Shown here: one piece after another, positions 45,855 to 58,802 of the stretch
How the letters are laid out: every line of letters begins with the position of its first letter
Position numbering within the stretch: position 1 is the first letter of the stretch
DNA from: Sindora glabra
Lineage: Eukaryota; Streptophyta; Magnoliopsida; Fabales; Fabaceae
NCBI GenBank assembly: GCA_020226215.1
Contig: CM035226.1
Location: 91,784,895-91,848,894 of the forward strand
Reading direction: 5' to 3'
DNA: 64,000 nucleotides
Made by a program: the position numbers and the translations under genes
Notes under the pieces: generated by a model
What the model saw: the letters and a program-made list of their open reading frames with translations, nothing else
The model's database searches: none
Told to the model about the DNA's origin: nothing

Positions 45855-46880
45855 TGTTGAAAAATATCATAAAATAAATTTTTCATAAATTTCTTTATAT
45901 CGTTCACATATATTTATACTAGTAAACTAAAAATTTAAATGTACTTTGCATAGATCAAAGAAAATAAAAAAACTTATGAAAATTTTCTTGTTTTGCATTC
46001 CTACTAGCCATGAACTTAGCAAAAATGTCCCTTTGCTCAATCTCACTAGACTTTATAAATGCAAAGTTCTCCAAAAGTCACATGCACACATCCTTTAGTT
46101 TTAGACCTTTCCATTTTTCATTATTTTTGAAACCTTCAATATTATTTAAAAAGAAAGAGATAGTATAAGAGTATTTTTCTTTGTGTTTTTAATTTTATTT
46201 TTTTAATTAGTTTTGTAATGTATGATTTAAAAATGATTTCTAAAAAGAATTAAAATAAGAAATTGTTTGGCAAATAATTTTTAAAATAATTTTGAATTAC
46301 AATAATATCATTAATAAAGAGATTGTTCTTCATGTTTATTATATGTTTTGGAAACAGACAAGAACAATTTAAAATTGTTCTTAATTTTTTTGCCTTTAAA
46401 ACATATATTTCAAAATTATTTTTTAAAATAAAAGAAGGAAAATATTTAGCTAAACAAAATTTTTCATTCTTTTATTTTTAAAAATTGAAAACTATTTTTA
46501 AAATTTTAATCCAAATAGACTCTAAATGATTTTTTTTATTCTCCTATAATCTTATCCTTTTATAATAAAAAAGAATGACTTTCAAAGTCTTTTCATATGA
46601 CAAATTTAGATTCAATGAACACTTCATTAAATGTTTATTTAAAAAAATAACATTATTTATTTCCTTCCTTATTAATATATATCCAATACACATAATCTTA
46701 ATCAAATATTAAATAGATATATGATTCAATCATTTAATCAATATCTATATCAACTTAATAACTATTATACACAAATCTATTATTTATTATCCTTTTTATC
46801 AATATGTATCCAATGCTACAATCTAAATAAATAACATTATTTATTTATTTATTGGCTTTATAAAGCATACAAATCTTTTA
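45855..46880 (-). repeat. 3' LTR of the 7.2 kb copia element, carrying an insertion
   Basis: Plus-strand ends are TGTTGAAAAATATC and CAAATCTTTTA, aligned with the other LTR's termini (the final CA is mutated to TA). It is about 390 bp longer than its partner. Most of the excess lies in one block at about 46,185-46,530 that has no counterpart in the 5' LTR. The inner edge is followed by the purine tract AAGTGGGAGAT (minus strand, 46,891-46,881), the usual copia polypurine tract position. Confidence 0.87.
46185..46530. mobile_element. Insertion inside the 3' LTR, possible MITE
   Basis: This block of about 345 bp is absent from the paired LTR, so it arrived after the copia insertion. It contains the dyad AAGAACAATT-TAA-AATTGTTCTT and runs of TTTTTAAAAATA type, and ends with TTTTAATCCAAATAGACTC, a motif like many plant MITE ends. 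Convincing terminal inverted repeats and a target duplication were not seen, so the class is open. Confidence 0.5.
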
Positions 46881-47889
46881 ATCTCCCACTTGCACTTAAA
46901 ATTAATATTAAATAAATGTCATATGATAGTTTAAGTAATATCCTAAAGTTTAAGGACTTTTTGCAACATGGAAAAAAATTTAAAGTCCAACTTATTTCCA
47001 TAATGGTCTTATTCACTATTTACATATAAACAGTCATATGTTTACCAAGAGTCTTTAGTCTTATGACACTTCATTATATCACATATACTACTAAATCATG
47101 TGACGGCCTTTTAAAATACATTGCCTATTGGTATTTTAGATTTTGGAAGAAAGTTATTAATAAAATAATCAAGGCTAGCAATAATCAATGTTATTTACCA
47201 TCCTTTTGCCTTTCTTTGGAGTAGGCTAGTCAAAGCTAAATTAAGGGAACCACTTTCGCACAATTAAGTTTGGTTAAAAGAAAGCTCTTTCAAGTTTTCC
47301 TTTTTTGGCAATTTCAATCAATATCATATAAAAGGTAAGTGAATTTACTTTTCCTTTGATTGTAGGGACAAATCCCTAAGTTTTTCGATCTCAATGACCT
47401 AAATCAATTAATAGTATAAGTGTTTTTCTTTTCAATTGAGCTTCTTTTAGCCTTTGGCCTTTGATGAAGATGAACTAATATATTGATATTACTTTCCAAC
47501 TTCATATCCTAACTTATGAGAAATTATTTGATGGCAAAGCAAAAGGTTGAAATGATCTACACATCCCTCTATTCCAATAGAAAATGTTAACCTTCATCCA
47601 TAAGATTAAGTTATTTTTACCAGTAGGGGTTTACTTCCCTAATAGTCTTTTAAACCTTGCCTTCCTTTTTAGTATTCAATCTTGGATACTATAACTTGCT
47701 TTTAAATGGGGTTCATCTTCAAAGAAGAGTAACTAATTTATGAATAAGTGCAATAAAGATTAAATTGCAAACTATAAAGAATTTCTCAAATTGTACAAAT
47801 GCAATCTATGGACAAATAGTGTATACTATCAAGCACCCATAAAATAAATTGACTTAGGCTAATCAAATACAAGTTTTATCATACTCTTG

Positions 47890-50800
47890 ATATATTTCTC
47901 AAACACTTTAACTCAATGGCTCAGTTAGTGGGTTAGTTAGATCATCAATGGTGGAATCTATAATTGCATTTTTTAAAAATTTCCTCAGCCAAAAGCTCCA
48001 TTATTTAAAAAAATATCAAAATGTAGACTTTCTATCATTAAGATCAAATTGAAAATGAAAATTAGTATATCTATAAACCTTTAATGGTCCTCCACTATAA
48101 GTTAAACAATAATGATTAGTTTTTCTTTTAAAAAAATTCTTTACTATTATCCAATGTTTTTCTCTTGGATTAGATTGAAATCTACTTATAACACTCACTA
48201 CATGAGTAATATCTAGTCTAAGACAAAATATGGCTTAGATTAAGCTTTTCATATTTAAAACATATGGACATTTCTTTATCCTTTCTAATTTTTTATATGT
48301 TTTTAGGTACATCTACTCAGAAAGGGTAATTCTATGTCTAAAAGGTAATAAACATTTCTTTAAATTTTGCATGTTGAACATTGCCAAAATCCTATTGATG
48401 CATATAGGTTAGGATTAGCTTAGACAATTTATTAGTTTTATCCTTATATAGCTTAAGACCTAATATGTATAATGTTTTAACCTAAATCCTTTATTAAGAA
48501 TTCAATGAATAACCTTAATTTTGTTATTGATAACATTTCTATATTACTTCCAATGAGAAGAATGTCATCAATATACAAAATAAGAAAGACAATGACATTC
48601 CTTTTCATGTTCTTATAAATATAATGCTCATCAAAATTTTAAATAAAGCCAAACCTTTTAACTATTTCATTCAATCTGATATTGCAACTTTGAGTAGCTT
48701 GCTTGAAGCTATAAATATATTTCTTAAGTTTGTATACTTTTCTTTCTGTACGTTTGCATATTTGTATACTTCTAGATATGAATCCTTTAGGTTAGTCTAT
48801 ATAGATATCTTCTTAAATATATCTATTTTAAAAAGCTATCTTTACATCTATATGCTAAATTTCATTAAAAAATATTTTTATAACTTTAACATATAATGAA
48901 AAGGTCTTAATGGGCTTAAGGATTGCAAGTAGTGAAAAGGTCTTTTCATAATTAATTCCTTTTAATTATAACTTTTGCATCTAGTTTTGCTATATAGTTC
49001 TCTACCTTTCCATTAGTTCCACATTGCTCTTATGGACTTATTAATAACCATTTGTTTTAATCTCAAACCTTATTGAAATTCATGGAATCCATTTTTAATC
49101 TCATACATTTTATCCATTTCTCTTTATCACTATCTAATATGACATCTTTATAAAAGCATAAATCTTTCTCATTTTCTTTTGAAGTTATTTAGAAAATTTC
49201 ATTTAGAAGATTAAGTCTAACTAAAGGATGGACATTTTTACTACCTTTACAAGTTGGAATAAGAGATTTATCAGTTTGAGGAACATTTTCCTTTATAAGT
49301 GCCTCTATGGGAACTTTTTCCACAAAATTCTCCTATTATTTAACAAGAATTATCTTATTATTCATGGAATGCTTAAATGCAAATTCTTTTTTTAGGAATA
49401 TTACATTACAACTTACAAGAACTTTTTGCTTGTTAGGATTATAAAAATAATACCTACTTGTCTCTTTAAGATAACTAATAAATAAATATTTGTCAATTTT
49501 TAATTCTAACTTTTTTGCACTTTGTTTCTTAACATGTGCTAGACAACCCCACATCTTCAAGTGCCTTACACTTGGTTTCTTTCTAGTCCATAGCACCAAT
49601 TTGCTTAGAACTTAATTAAAAAATAGCAATCTCTAAGGTATGATCCTAAAAAAATAATAGTAAATCTACTATACTTATCATAGATCATACCATCTCTAAT
49701 AAAGTATAATTTTTTCTTTCATAAACACTAATGCTTTGTAATCTTCCTAAAGGCATAAGTTTGGATAAAATTCCATTATCCATTAGATAGCATTAAAATT
49801 CATTAGAGAGATATTTTCCCCCTTTATCAAATTGAAAACATTTTATACATCTATCCTTTATTTTTTCAACTTTAGCTTAAAACACTTTGAACTTATTAAA
49901 GGCTTTTGATTTATATTTTATGAGATAGATGTATCCATATCTTGAATAGTCATCAATAAAAGATATTAAATAAACAAAATCACTTCTTGCCATATGATTT
50001 ATTGGACCGTATACATCATTATGTACTAAGTCCACTGTATTTATATATTTAGTTCCTTTTTTAAGAAAAAAGACAGTTTAACCATTTTGCCAAAAGATAA
50101 AACTCACAAGTTAGATAAAGTTACAATTTTAGAAAATTTAAAGAACCATCCTTTACTAATCTACTAATTCTTTCCACATCACTATGATCTAATTATAGAT
50201 GTAATAGACAAATGGGTGAGATAGTATCTTGCTTCCTTTTCAAAGAATTCTTTAACATTTGAAGAACTATTTTTATCACATGTAAAAATATCAAAAGCAA
50301 AGGAAAGAAAGTATAAACCATTTTTTAAAACTTATTTGCTTCAAATTTATTGTGTAATCTTATTACAAGGAAATAAGAAAGTGTCAACTTTCTCACAAAA
50401 ATCAAGTTTCTCTTTATTTGGTGCATAAAGACAATCTTTATAAGGTCAAAACACCTTTTCCTTATAATACAAGATGATACATTCCTATGAAAATTGCTGC
50501 AATACTTGCTTTGGTTTCCATTATAATTATAACTTTATTATCACTCAAGGCAATGTTTTACCTAAATAGTATAGATAGGAAATAAAGAAACATTAATGAT
50601 TTTTTTTCTTGAAACCTCCTCAATATATTACAAATATGAGAAGTTATTTTTGTGTTAATACATTAAGAGTTTAGGTAATTCTCTAACAAAATTGATTTCT
50701 ATGATGAATATTAGACATAACTTTAAAAGATTTTTCATTTTTAAAAAAAGCAAGGTATTAGCAAGAATTTTTTCAATGTCTTTTTTTGTAGTAATGACAT

Positions 50801-51100
50801 TAATAACTAAATTTATTTTTCTTTGTGTTCTTATTGAAACTTTTTCATTTACTTGCAAACTCTTATGTCTTGGATTTAGAGTACATTTTTTTAGGAACTA
50901 TGTCAACTAGTTCATTCATCTTGATCAAATAATCAACTTTTTGTAATATAGTGTGGACTTTAGAAAGAGTTATGGTCTTATTAAATTTGAACATAAATTG
51001 ATCAAATGAATCAAGCAATGAAGATGAGATCATATCTATCTTTGATTTATTTAATCATTTTTAGAATCAAAAGTATTCATTTCATTAATTTATCCAATCA
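47890..51100 (-). pseudogene. gag-pol relic of the 7.2 kb copia element
   Basis: Pieces in minus-strand order: gag near 51,010-50,880 (SFDQFMFKFNKTITLSKV), a decayed zinc knuckle near 50,800-50,745 (CHYYKKRH), integrase core near 49,975-49,920 (FIDDYSRYGYIYLIK), the post-integrase block 49,599-49,336 (HLKMWGCLAHVKK ... YYFYNPNKQKVLVS), the RT catalytic YIDD at 48,575-48,564 within LYIDDILLIGS, the RT/RNase H junction and RNase H 48,198-48,016 (SRFQSNPREKHW ... LNDRKSTF), and a C-terminal DDLTNPLTE near 47,920. Frames shift between pieces and stops are common. Nothing can be translated as a whole. Confidence 0.85.
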
Positions 51101-52183
51101 TTTTCATTGCATCATCATAAATTAGAGTGTTTTTATCTATCTTGGTGGTCATAAGTCCTTTCATGGCTATTTGCCAAGTATAATGATTCTATTGGCCAAA
51201 CATTGTTTTTAAGCTGGTTATGATCTCTTAGGAAAAATCCAAAGATTTATGTTGCTTAAGAAGCCCATTTTTAAAAGACACTATTATATTGCACTTAGTT
51301 ATAAAATCATCTTTTTATTTTATTTTATTTAAAGCTATATGCCTTATTATTAACCTTCAAATCTTTATCACCTAATACAACATGTGTGTTTTCATCCAGG
51401 ACATACACTAATTTTTTTTACAGTAAGAGTAATTCCCAAATTTCACTTCTAATCAAAATAATTAAAGTATTTCAAATAATTTTCATCTAAAATCTTAGCT
51501 AAAGGATTATAACTTATTATTTCTACAAGATAGGAACAAATATGAATATGATTCTATTAAAAAATTGAATATAATTCCATATTATAATAAAACATTATAT
51601 AGAGATTTTAATTCAATAGTAGTGCTCCTTCATTTGAGTTTGATAATTAATTCAAATAAACACATAACTATAATGAATTTTAAATTTTGAATGAGAAATA
51701 GATACATTAGTAAGTATTTTAACAAATTCATTTTAGAATTATCAAGTACCTAAGCAAACTAGATACATATATCAATTCCATATACAAATAGAACCCTACC
51801 ATAATTAATTTAGCCTCTAAGAAAACATACATACCATTGATTTTATAGTTGATATATTTTTATTAGTAAGGTATAAATCCACTGTTCAAACTTGTCATAT
51901 ATATTATAAGTAACATCTCACTTTACTTAATGCTCTCACTAGCTATAATATGATTATCATCTATATGAAAAATATATAATAATAGTTCTTAAAAAGAAAG
52001 TTTAGCATTTTAGTATCAACATTACTATCAAAACTATTATTAAAATACACTGATAATGGAAGATTTTTAAAATTTCACAAGATTAATTTCAATCTTTTAT
52101 ACCATATATTTTTTTAAATTAAGGGGTGTTGATCTTTATCAACTATAAATATTTCATAATTAACTTCTGGAAATATAATATAT

Positions 52184-52284
<101 letters not shown>

Positions 52285-52392
52285 CAAAAACAATTCATGC
52301 CAAAAAGACTCATAATATAATAAAATAATTTTATATGTAAAAGCTTAAAATATCAAACTTTTAAAATAGTAAACAAATATTGATATATGTGC

Positions 52393-52407
52393 AAGGCTCT
52401 GATATCA
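52393..52407 (-). other. Primer-binding site of the 7.2 kb copia element
   Basis: The minus strand reads TGATATCAGAGCCTT, one base away from TGGTATCAGAGC over the first 12 positions. It is complementary to initiator Met tRNA and lies 1 bp from the LTR end. Confidence 0.85.
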
Positions 52408-52408
52408 T

Positions 52409-53041
52409 TGTTAGAAACTATCATAAAATAAAAATTTTATAAATTTCTTCATATATATTTATATTAGTAAACCAAAAATTTAAATGTACCTTGTGTAAAT
52501 CAAGAAAAAAATTTATTAGAGAAAAACTTCATAATTTTTTTTAAATCCCACTAGTCGTAAACTTAGAGTATCTTTTTATTCAATCTTATTAGTTTTTACA
52601 AATGCAAAGCCCTTTAAAGCTCACATATACTTCTTTTCTAATTTAATCTTTAACTTCTTATTATTTTTGAAACATTTTCTAATATTGTTTAGGAAGGAAG
52701 AGATAGAATGTACTACTTATTTTTTGTTCTTTTATAATTTCATCCTTTTATAATAAAAGGCAATGACTCTCGAAGTTTTTTTGATATGATATAAAGCATT
52801 TATTTAAGAAAAAACATTATTTATTTTATTCCTCATTGATATATATTTAATACATATAACCTTAATCAAATATTAAACAAATACACAATTTAATCATTTT
52901 ATCAATATACAAATATGCTTAATAACTATTATCCAAGAATCTGTTCTTTATTGTCTCTTTTACTCATATGTATCCAATACATATAATCCAAATAAATAAT
53001 ATTATTTATTTATTAGCTTTATAGGGCATACAAGTCTTTCA
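52409..53041 (-). repeat. 5' LTR of the 7.2 kb copia element
   Basis: 633 bp with canonical TG...CA ends (plus-strand TGTTAGAAACTATC ... CAAGTCTTTCA). It matches 45,855-46,880 throughout except for an insertion in the latter. The primer site abuts its inner end. Confidence 0.9.
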
Positions 53042-53046
53042 TTAGT
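53042..53046 (+). repeat. Target duplication TTAGT, right
   Basis: Identical to 45,850-45,854, immediately outside the outer end of the 5' LTR. Confidence 0.88.
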
Positions 53047-56000
53047 CACTACATTGGCTTTCCTTATTATAATATTTTGTATTTACTTTACATCATCGAC
53101 TCTTCAAATCTTTTCATTACACTTGAACATCTTCAATTTTTCTTTTTATTTTATAAATTCTCATTTTATATTAAAAATATATTTATTGAATTTCTTATCT
53201 TTTATCTTTAGATGTGTGCATCAATTTTCTTTCTTTTTCCCCTCTTTCTTATTTTAACTTCTATCCATTGACAAAAGCACCTAAGAAAAATCATTATACC
53301 TCACTCTTGTTAGAAGCAATTTTTCACTTTAATTAATTGAAGATTTTCATTTTCATGTCAGAAAATACCATATCATACAAAGAAAATAATAGAAGTTTCA
53401 ACAATAAAAGTAGTTAAGATTTCTTAATTACTTCAACAATATTAACCTAAAATTTAGATTAATTTGTTATAAGCCATAAATCAAATGAAAATTCAAAAAT
53501 ACATATGCTATTATTTGTTGTAAGCATTAAATGAAGCTAAATTTATAAAATTGTTAAATTGCTCATAATATTTAAAGTTATTCTAAACCAAGATTTAATA
53601 ATTACATTGATTAGCCACTAACCCAAGGTTAATTTTGGTTGTAATTATTTAACCTGCAAATTGTAGTGATAGGTTTGATAAAGGTTTACATTGAAATAAG
53701 TCACATGATGCTATTACACTTATAAAATTTAAAATGAACTCTATGGATATAATTAGTTAATTATAATTTAATATTCTATAAGGGTCTTTTTAGAAAATAT
53801 CTTAAGTAAATTATAAATTTCAAATAGATATTCTATTGAAACACCAAAATAAAAAAACTTGAAATGAAAAATTGGGTGAAATTCAAGAAATTTATAGGAG
53901 TAATTTTGATATGAGCCTAACTAGAATTTTTATGAGAACTTTATTAGGTATGAAAATAGATAAAAATCTAATTAAAAACCTAATAATAAGGTTAGAAAAT
54001 TTTATATAGGAAATTTTGAGCCAAAAATCTAGCAAATTAATTTAAAAACCTTTGGAGTAACCTAAATTAAAATTTTTAAGCTCAAAATGTGTATGAAAAT
54101 TCAACATTTAAAGGCCTAAATAAGTCCTAAAACATCTAAAAATTTAAGAGGCAAAAATGTAAGAAAGTGAAAATTTTAGGCCATTTTGTAATAAACCTTA
54201 TTTGTCCTTTTTATGTGGGTTAATTTTATCGATTATAGGGTAATTATTTTTTTATTACACCAAGCCATATGGATAGCCAAGAACCCTAGCCATTTGTCCT
54301 AAAATGTTTCTCAAAATTCAATAATTAATAATAAGAAATTCATAAATCTTTTAGAACTTAGGGTTAGAATTTTATAAAAATAGATATGGGCGATTTACTA
54401 GCTAAAAATTTTGGCTTCTTGGCTAGTAAAATCATGTAAGAGCAAAGGGCGTTCGGTGGAGAAGTTTAAGCTTTGATCAGTTGCTAAAAAAATTCTTCAA
54501 TTAACATCTTCAAATGTTATAAGGTAAAGAAGGATTTTCCTCCAATTTCTTTAAGAGTTTATGATCATCTTATCTCCTAGATGTCTTAAATTTTATTTGT
54601 TGTCATGAAGCTACTTTTTTACTATCTTAAAAGGTTGTTAAAAATCTAAAGAGTGAAGGAATTGAGATGAATAGCAATTCTTCTTTATTTTTATGATTTT
54701 CTCAAGAGAAAGGTGATGTATTATTGGTTTATGCTTCCTATTATGCTATTTGTGACATGTTATTATATGATTTTATTTTGATGCTTTATAAATGATAAAA
54801 TAAGGGCATGAGATTGGTATTGATGTCGAGAGTGTTAGAAAAAAGATTTACAAATTTTGGTTAAGAAAGAGGAAAAAAATAAATTTAAATGGAATGAAAT
54901 CAGTATTTCCTAGTGTTCTAAACCAAGGTTTCGGTCACCCAGTGTAATTAATGGTTTATAAAATTTTAAGATTTCAATTCTTAATATTTTAAAATTATAT
55001 TTAGTGTTAGAATGAATGTGGATGAATTTGAGAATTTTTGAAAAATTTTAAGAGTATGAAATAGCTAGTTAGTAATGAAATGCTTAAAATTAGTAAATTT
55101 AGAACCTTGTTTATGTAGTCTCAGGTTTCCAATTTTTTGACCCATCAAATGATTAATAAAAATTATGAAACTCTTAAGATATAATATTTAAAATGTTAAC
55201 AAGTTTTTAAAAAAATTGGTAGCAATCAAAGTCAATTTTTTGCCTAAATAGTAGCTTTATTTAGACATCTCTAATATAATCTAAAATTGGTTTTTTTAAG
55301 TTCATGTCTTTAATATGCTTACAAACCTATGAAATTATTTATACAACACTCAAGTTATCTTTCTATCAACATGTTAAGAATATTGTGGCAAAATTTGGAA
55401 GTAATTGGTTTCCATTTGATGGTTGAAAATGGGCTTTAATTGCAAATGTTCTTGTGTTATCTTCTTTTCAAACATTTCCCTTAGATTATGTGTGAATAGT
55501 ACTCATGAAGATAATTTATGCAATTTAATTGTTACATTTTGTGTAATAATATGTTAAGAAGATTGGAATAAATTATGGTAAAATTTTGAATTAATTTTGC
55601 AGCATCAAAAGGCTTTAAACTATAACATACCCATAAGTTAGATTAATATTCTTTGAGAAATGTTGAATTAAGGAATTTAAATATGTATAATACATTGATG
55701 AATTACATAAAATGCTTGTGAGATGGTTAGTATTTGGCTATATCTATTGAAATAGATTAAATGATTAATGTTTTGATATTTTGTTATTTCTTATTATGAA
55801 ATAAGAAGCAATAGATATAATATCCTTTATAGAGAAGGAGATGAGTGGATGGTAGTGAAGGAAAAAGATTAATAGCATAAAGCTTAGGGTGGCAGGGAAT
55901 AAGGTTAGGCCGAAGATATAAGATGAAACTTGTATGCCTACAATTATCATATTCTATAATACATTATACCAATTATATATACAAGAAATTTTTTTCATAA

Positions 56001-56420
56001 GATACTAAATAAGAATTGTACGTAAAGAAATGGCAGATTTTATATGATGAAGACTTTTTGAATAAGGTGATAAGTAACCATTCATTGAGTATATTTTATA
56101 CTCACTATTTTTGTTATGTTGAGTTAATTTAGATACTGATCATGAACTAAGTACAATAGATTGATACTTACATACAAACCTTCCAATCACCTCATGGCAT
56201 GCATGAAATAATATTTTAGTGCATAGTAACATCTACCTTGCAAATACAAAAGTATGCTATAAGATAGAAGTTAAGTAGATAAATTAGATTTTAATTCTAT
56301 TATGATGTATCCCTTAAATCGAATTCCCTTACTTGAAAGTTCAACTAATAATGATACATGTTCTCCTTCTATAGAATTAGATTTAGAGGAATGGAACCCC
56401 AATGAATCTAATTAGAAAGT
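53047..56420. other. Gene-free DNA, probably older LTR-type repeat
   Basis: No gene. Passages such as CCAAGAACCCTAGCCATTTG (54,280) and the 'cattgagtatattttatactcac' type phrase near 56,085 recall the texture of the LTR family at 56,421-58,786 and of the left window end. This may be a more decayed copy, but boundaries could not be drawn. Several lysine-rich short frames are not credible. Confidence 0.4.
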
Positions 56421-58786
56421 TGTAACACCTAATATGTATTATATAAATTATATTTCTATAAAAACAAATTTTAATGTATGTATATATAACTTCAATACTT
56501 ATAATGTATAAAGTTTTGTTTTCTAGGTATAGATGTTTGCTTCTTCTAATAATATTACTTTGATAAGGATATCAGAATGAAATAAATACTTATAAAGATA
56601 TCTATTTAGTGTACTAGTACTAAGTAGATATCTTTATACTAGTCATGATAACTATAAAGATAGGTCATGACGTATAATAGGATTACAAATAATATCTTTT
56701 AAAATAAAATCTTATAAGACTGAATTAAAAATGAATAAGTGTGTTAGAGATAATTAAGGCTAAAGTTAAGTGTGTGAGTAAAAAGGAGACTTTAGAAGCC
56801 TTTTTCACATTTTACCCTTGCAAACATCTCCTTATATATGCCCTAATTTAGCCATTCCTCCTTATTTTCCTAAAATAAAGAATGATATTCCTTTTTTCTC
56901 CCCTAAGCAACGAAAGCTAGATTTTCATCATCTTCTCCATTCAATCAAAACAAAGTAATAAATTTTATTCTTCAATCCTCATTGAACTTTTGTTCTATTT
57001 CCTCTTTTTAAATATTAGATGATTTAAATTTATTAGTTGTAATGAAAAATGAAACTTTGATGCCCTAACACCATGCAAACTAATCTTTATTTTCTTTATT
57101 TATTGATAATGTACAAAGGTAAAGGAACATTTTAATTAACTTTGTATGAATTTCATATGATTTATACTAGTTTAGCTCAAGTTTTATTCCTATTTCAGAA
57201 AATTTAAGGATTTATGTTGTAGAATAGTGTTATAGAATAGTTTCATCATGGATTTATTATTGAATCTGGTAGATATTAAGTTATTTTTATTCTCAATGTT
57301 ATATTGAGTCATTCTTATTCTCAATAATAGTTAAATTACATGATAATGCATAAGGAATAGGATTCCAAAAGAATTTGTAATGTATAAATGGTGTTTTTTA
57401 TTGTAAAAATGCAAAAATTCAAGCATAAATTGATTGGTGAATCTATTTATTAGGGTTAGTATGCAAAACACCTACCTTGAATTGATTCACAAATCAATTT
57501 AGCTTTATAGTACCTAATTCAATCTAATTGAATTGATTTAGTAAGGATAAAGAATAAGCTCCTTTGCACTAAGGATTCATAAATCAATGCAAGTTTCATA
57601 AATTTGTATAAGAAGAATTTGATTCAATTTAGGCCTCATAAAAACTTAATAAAGGTCCTAAATTGATTATCCAATCAAGTTAAAGGGTTTAAGCTTTGCA
57701 TTTTATTATGAGGTCATTCTTAATTGAGTGCTATGACATAGTTATACAATATAGGAGTTAGAAAGACCATGTATGAGTTTTAACTCCTTTTGAAATGCAT
57801 AAATTTTTATTATGGTATGCTTTAATCAAAAGGTGAATATTTTGATCTTAATTTACTTATTTAGTTATGTTTATTACTGATATTGAATGTTATGTTCACA
57901 TTGTCTGGAAACTAGTGATATGCAAATGGATTTGTTAGCTATGACATTTGATTATGTATATAATTTATTATTTTATATTGGAATTGAAGTTCTATATAAA
58001 GCACTTAATCACATTTGAGATGTTATACAATAAATGAGACTAGATAATGTTGGGGGTGATTTTATACATCTTGTGGCTTCATGCACCATATATGTATTTT
58101 TAATTATAAAGGAATAAAGTTAATTTTGAAAGTACAAGAATGAGTTTGTGAGTGATAAAGATGAATAAGAATTACTAAGACATTTAGTTCTTACAATTAT
58201 TTATTTCCTTTTCTTGTTATAATTTATTGAATAAAGACCTTTATGATGAAAAGATTGAATTAAAGGAAAAAAAATGAAATCCCTTAAACAAGTTATTAAT
58301 TAGCATATGAAAACTAACCTTTGTCATTAGATATAGTGAACTCTTAGTATATTTCAATTCCTCTCTAAAGAAATTTCTTTGAAAGAATATGACTAATCTC
58401 ATCGAGTGTAGTTATAAAGCATAATTGAATATAACTTTAATATTTATTCTTTCTTTGATTAGATCACTCATTGAGTTATCAAGAACTTACTCTTTTTTTA
58501 TCTTTTTTTTAGGTGCTTAGCTATTGTTGGATGGATTAGCATAAGCCTACTCAAGAATCATAACATTAAGGTAAGCCTTTGACAATAAGGTTAGATAATT
58601 ATAAGTACAAATTATTACATAAAGTATTGTATCTCATTTATAAATAATTTCAACATTCATACTTCTTTGGAAGTTAAGCATCATTACATAAAGCATATCT
58701 TGTCACTCACTTCTTGTTAAGGCTAGTAGGTGATCGCTCATAGTAATTTCGTATACCAATCACATGCCTTAGGATGGGTTATAATA
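56421..58786 (+). repeat. LTR-like repeat, middle copy (Ty3/gypsy type suggested)
   Basis: It begins TGTAACACCTAATATG, the common start of plant gypsy LTRs. It ends in GGGTTATAATA just before AAG and a primer-site-like TGGTATTAGAAC (58,791). From about 56,617 onward it matches the copy that starts near 62,110, at a nearly constant offset of 5,660-5,690 bp. Shared stretches include CTAAAATAAAGAATGATATYCC, GATATTAGATGATTTAA-type blocks and AGTGCTATGACATAGTTATA. No coding content. The Ty3/gypsy assignment is inference from end sequences. Confidence 0.62.
56591..56638. repeat. 48-bp near-perfect palindrome
   Basis: TATAAAGATATCTATTTA and TAAGTAGATATCTTTATA are inverted complements with one mismatch over 18 bp. 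They surround GT and the self-complementary centre GTACTAGTAC. It can form a long hairpin or cruciform inside the 5' part of the LTR-like repeat. The matching part of the right copy (about 62,320-62,360) has only a short dyad, AGTAAATATT / AATATTTACT. Confidence 0.85.
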
Positions 58787-58790
58787 AAGT

Positions 58791-58802
58791 TGGTATTAGA
58801 AC
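58791..58802 (+). other. Degenerate primer-binding site
   Basis: TGGTATTAGAAC differs from the tRNA-Met(i) primer site TGGTATCAGAGC by two transitions. It follows AAGT after the LTR-like end, the arrangement usual in plant gypsy elements. Confidence 0.55.
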
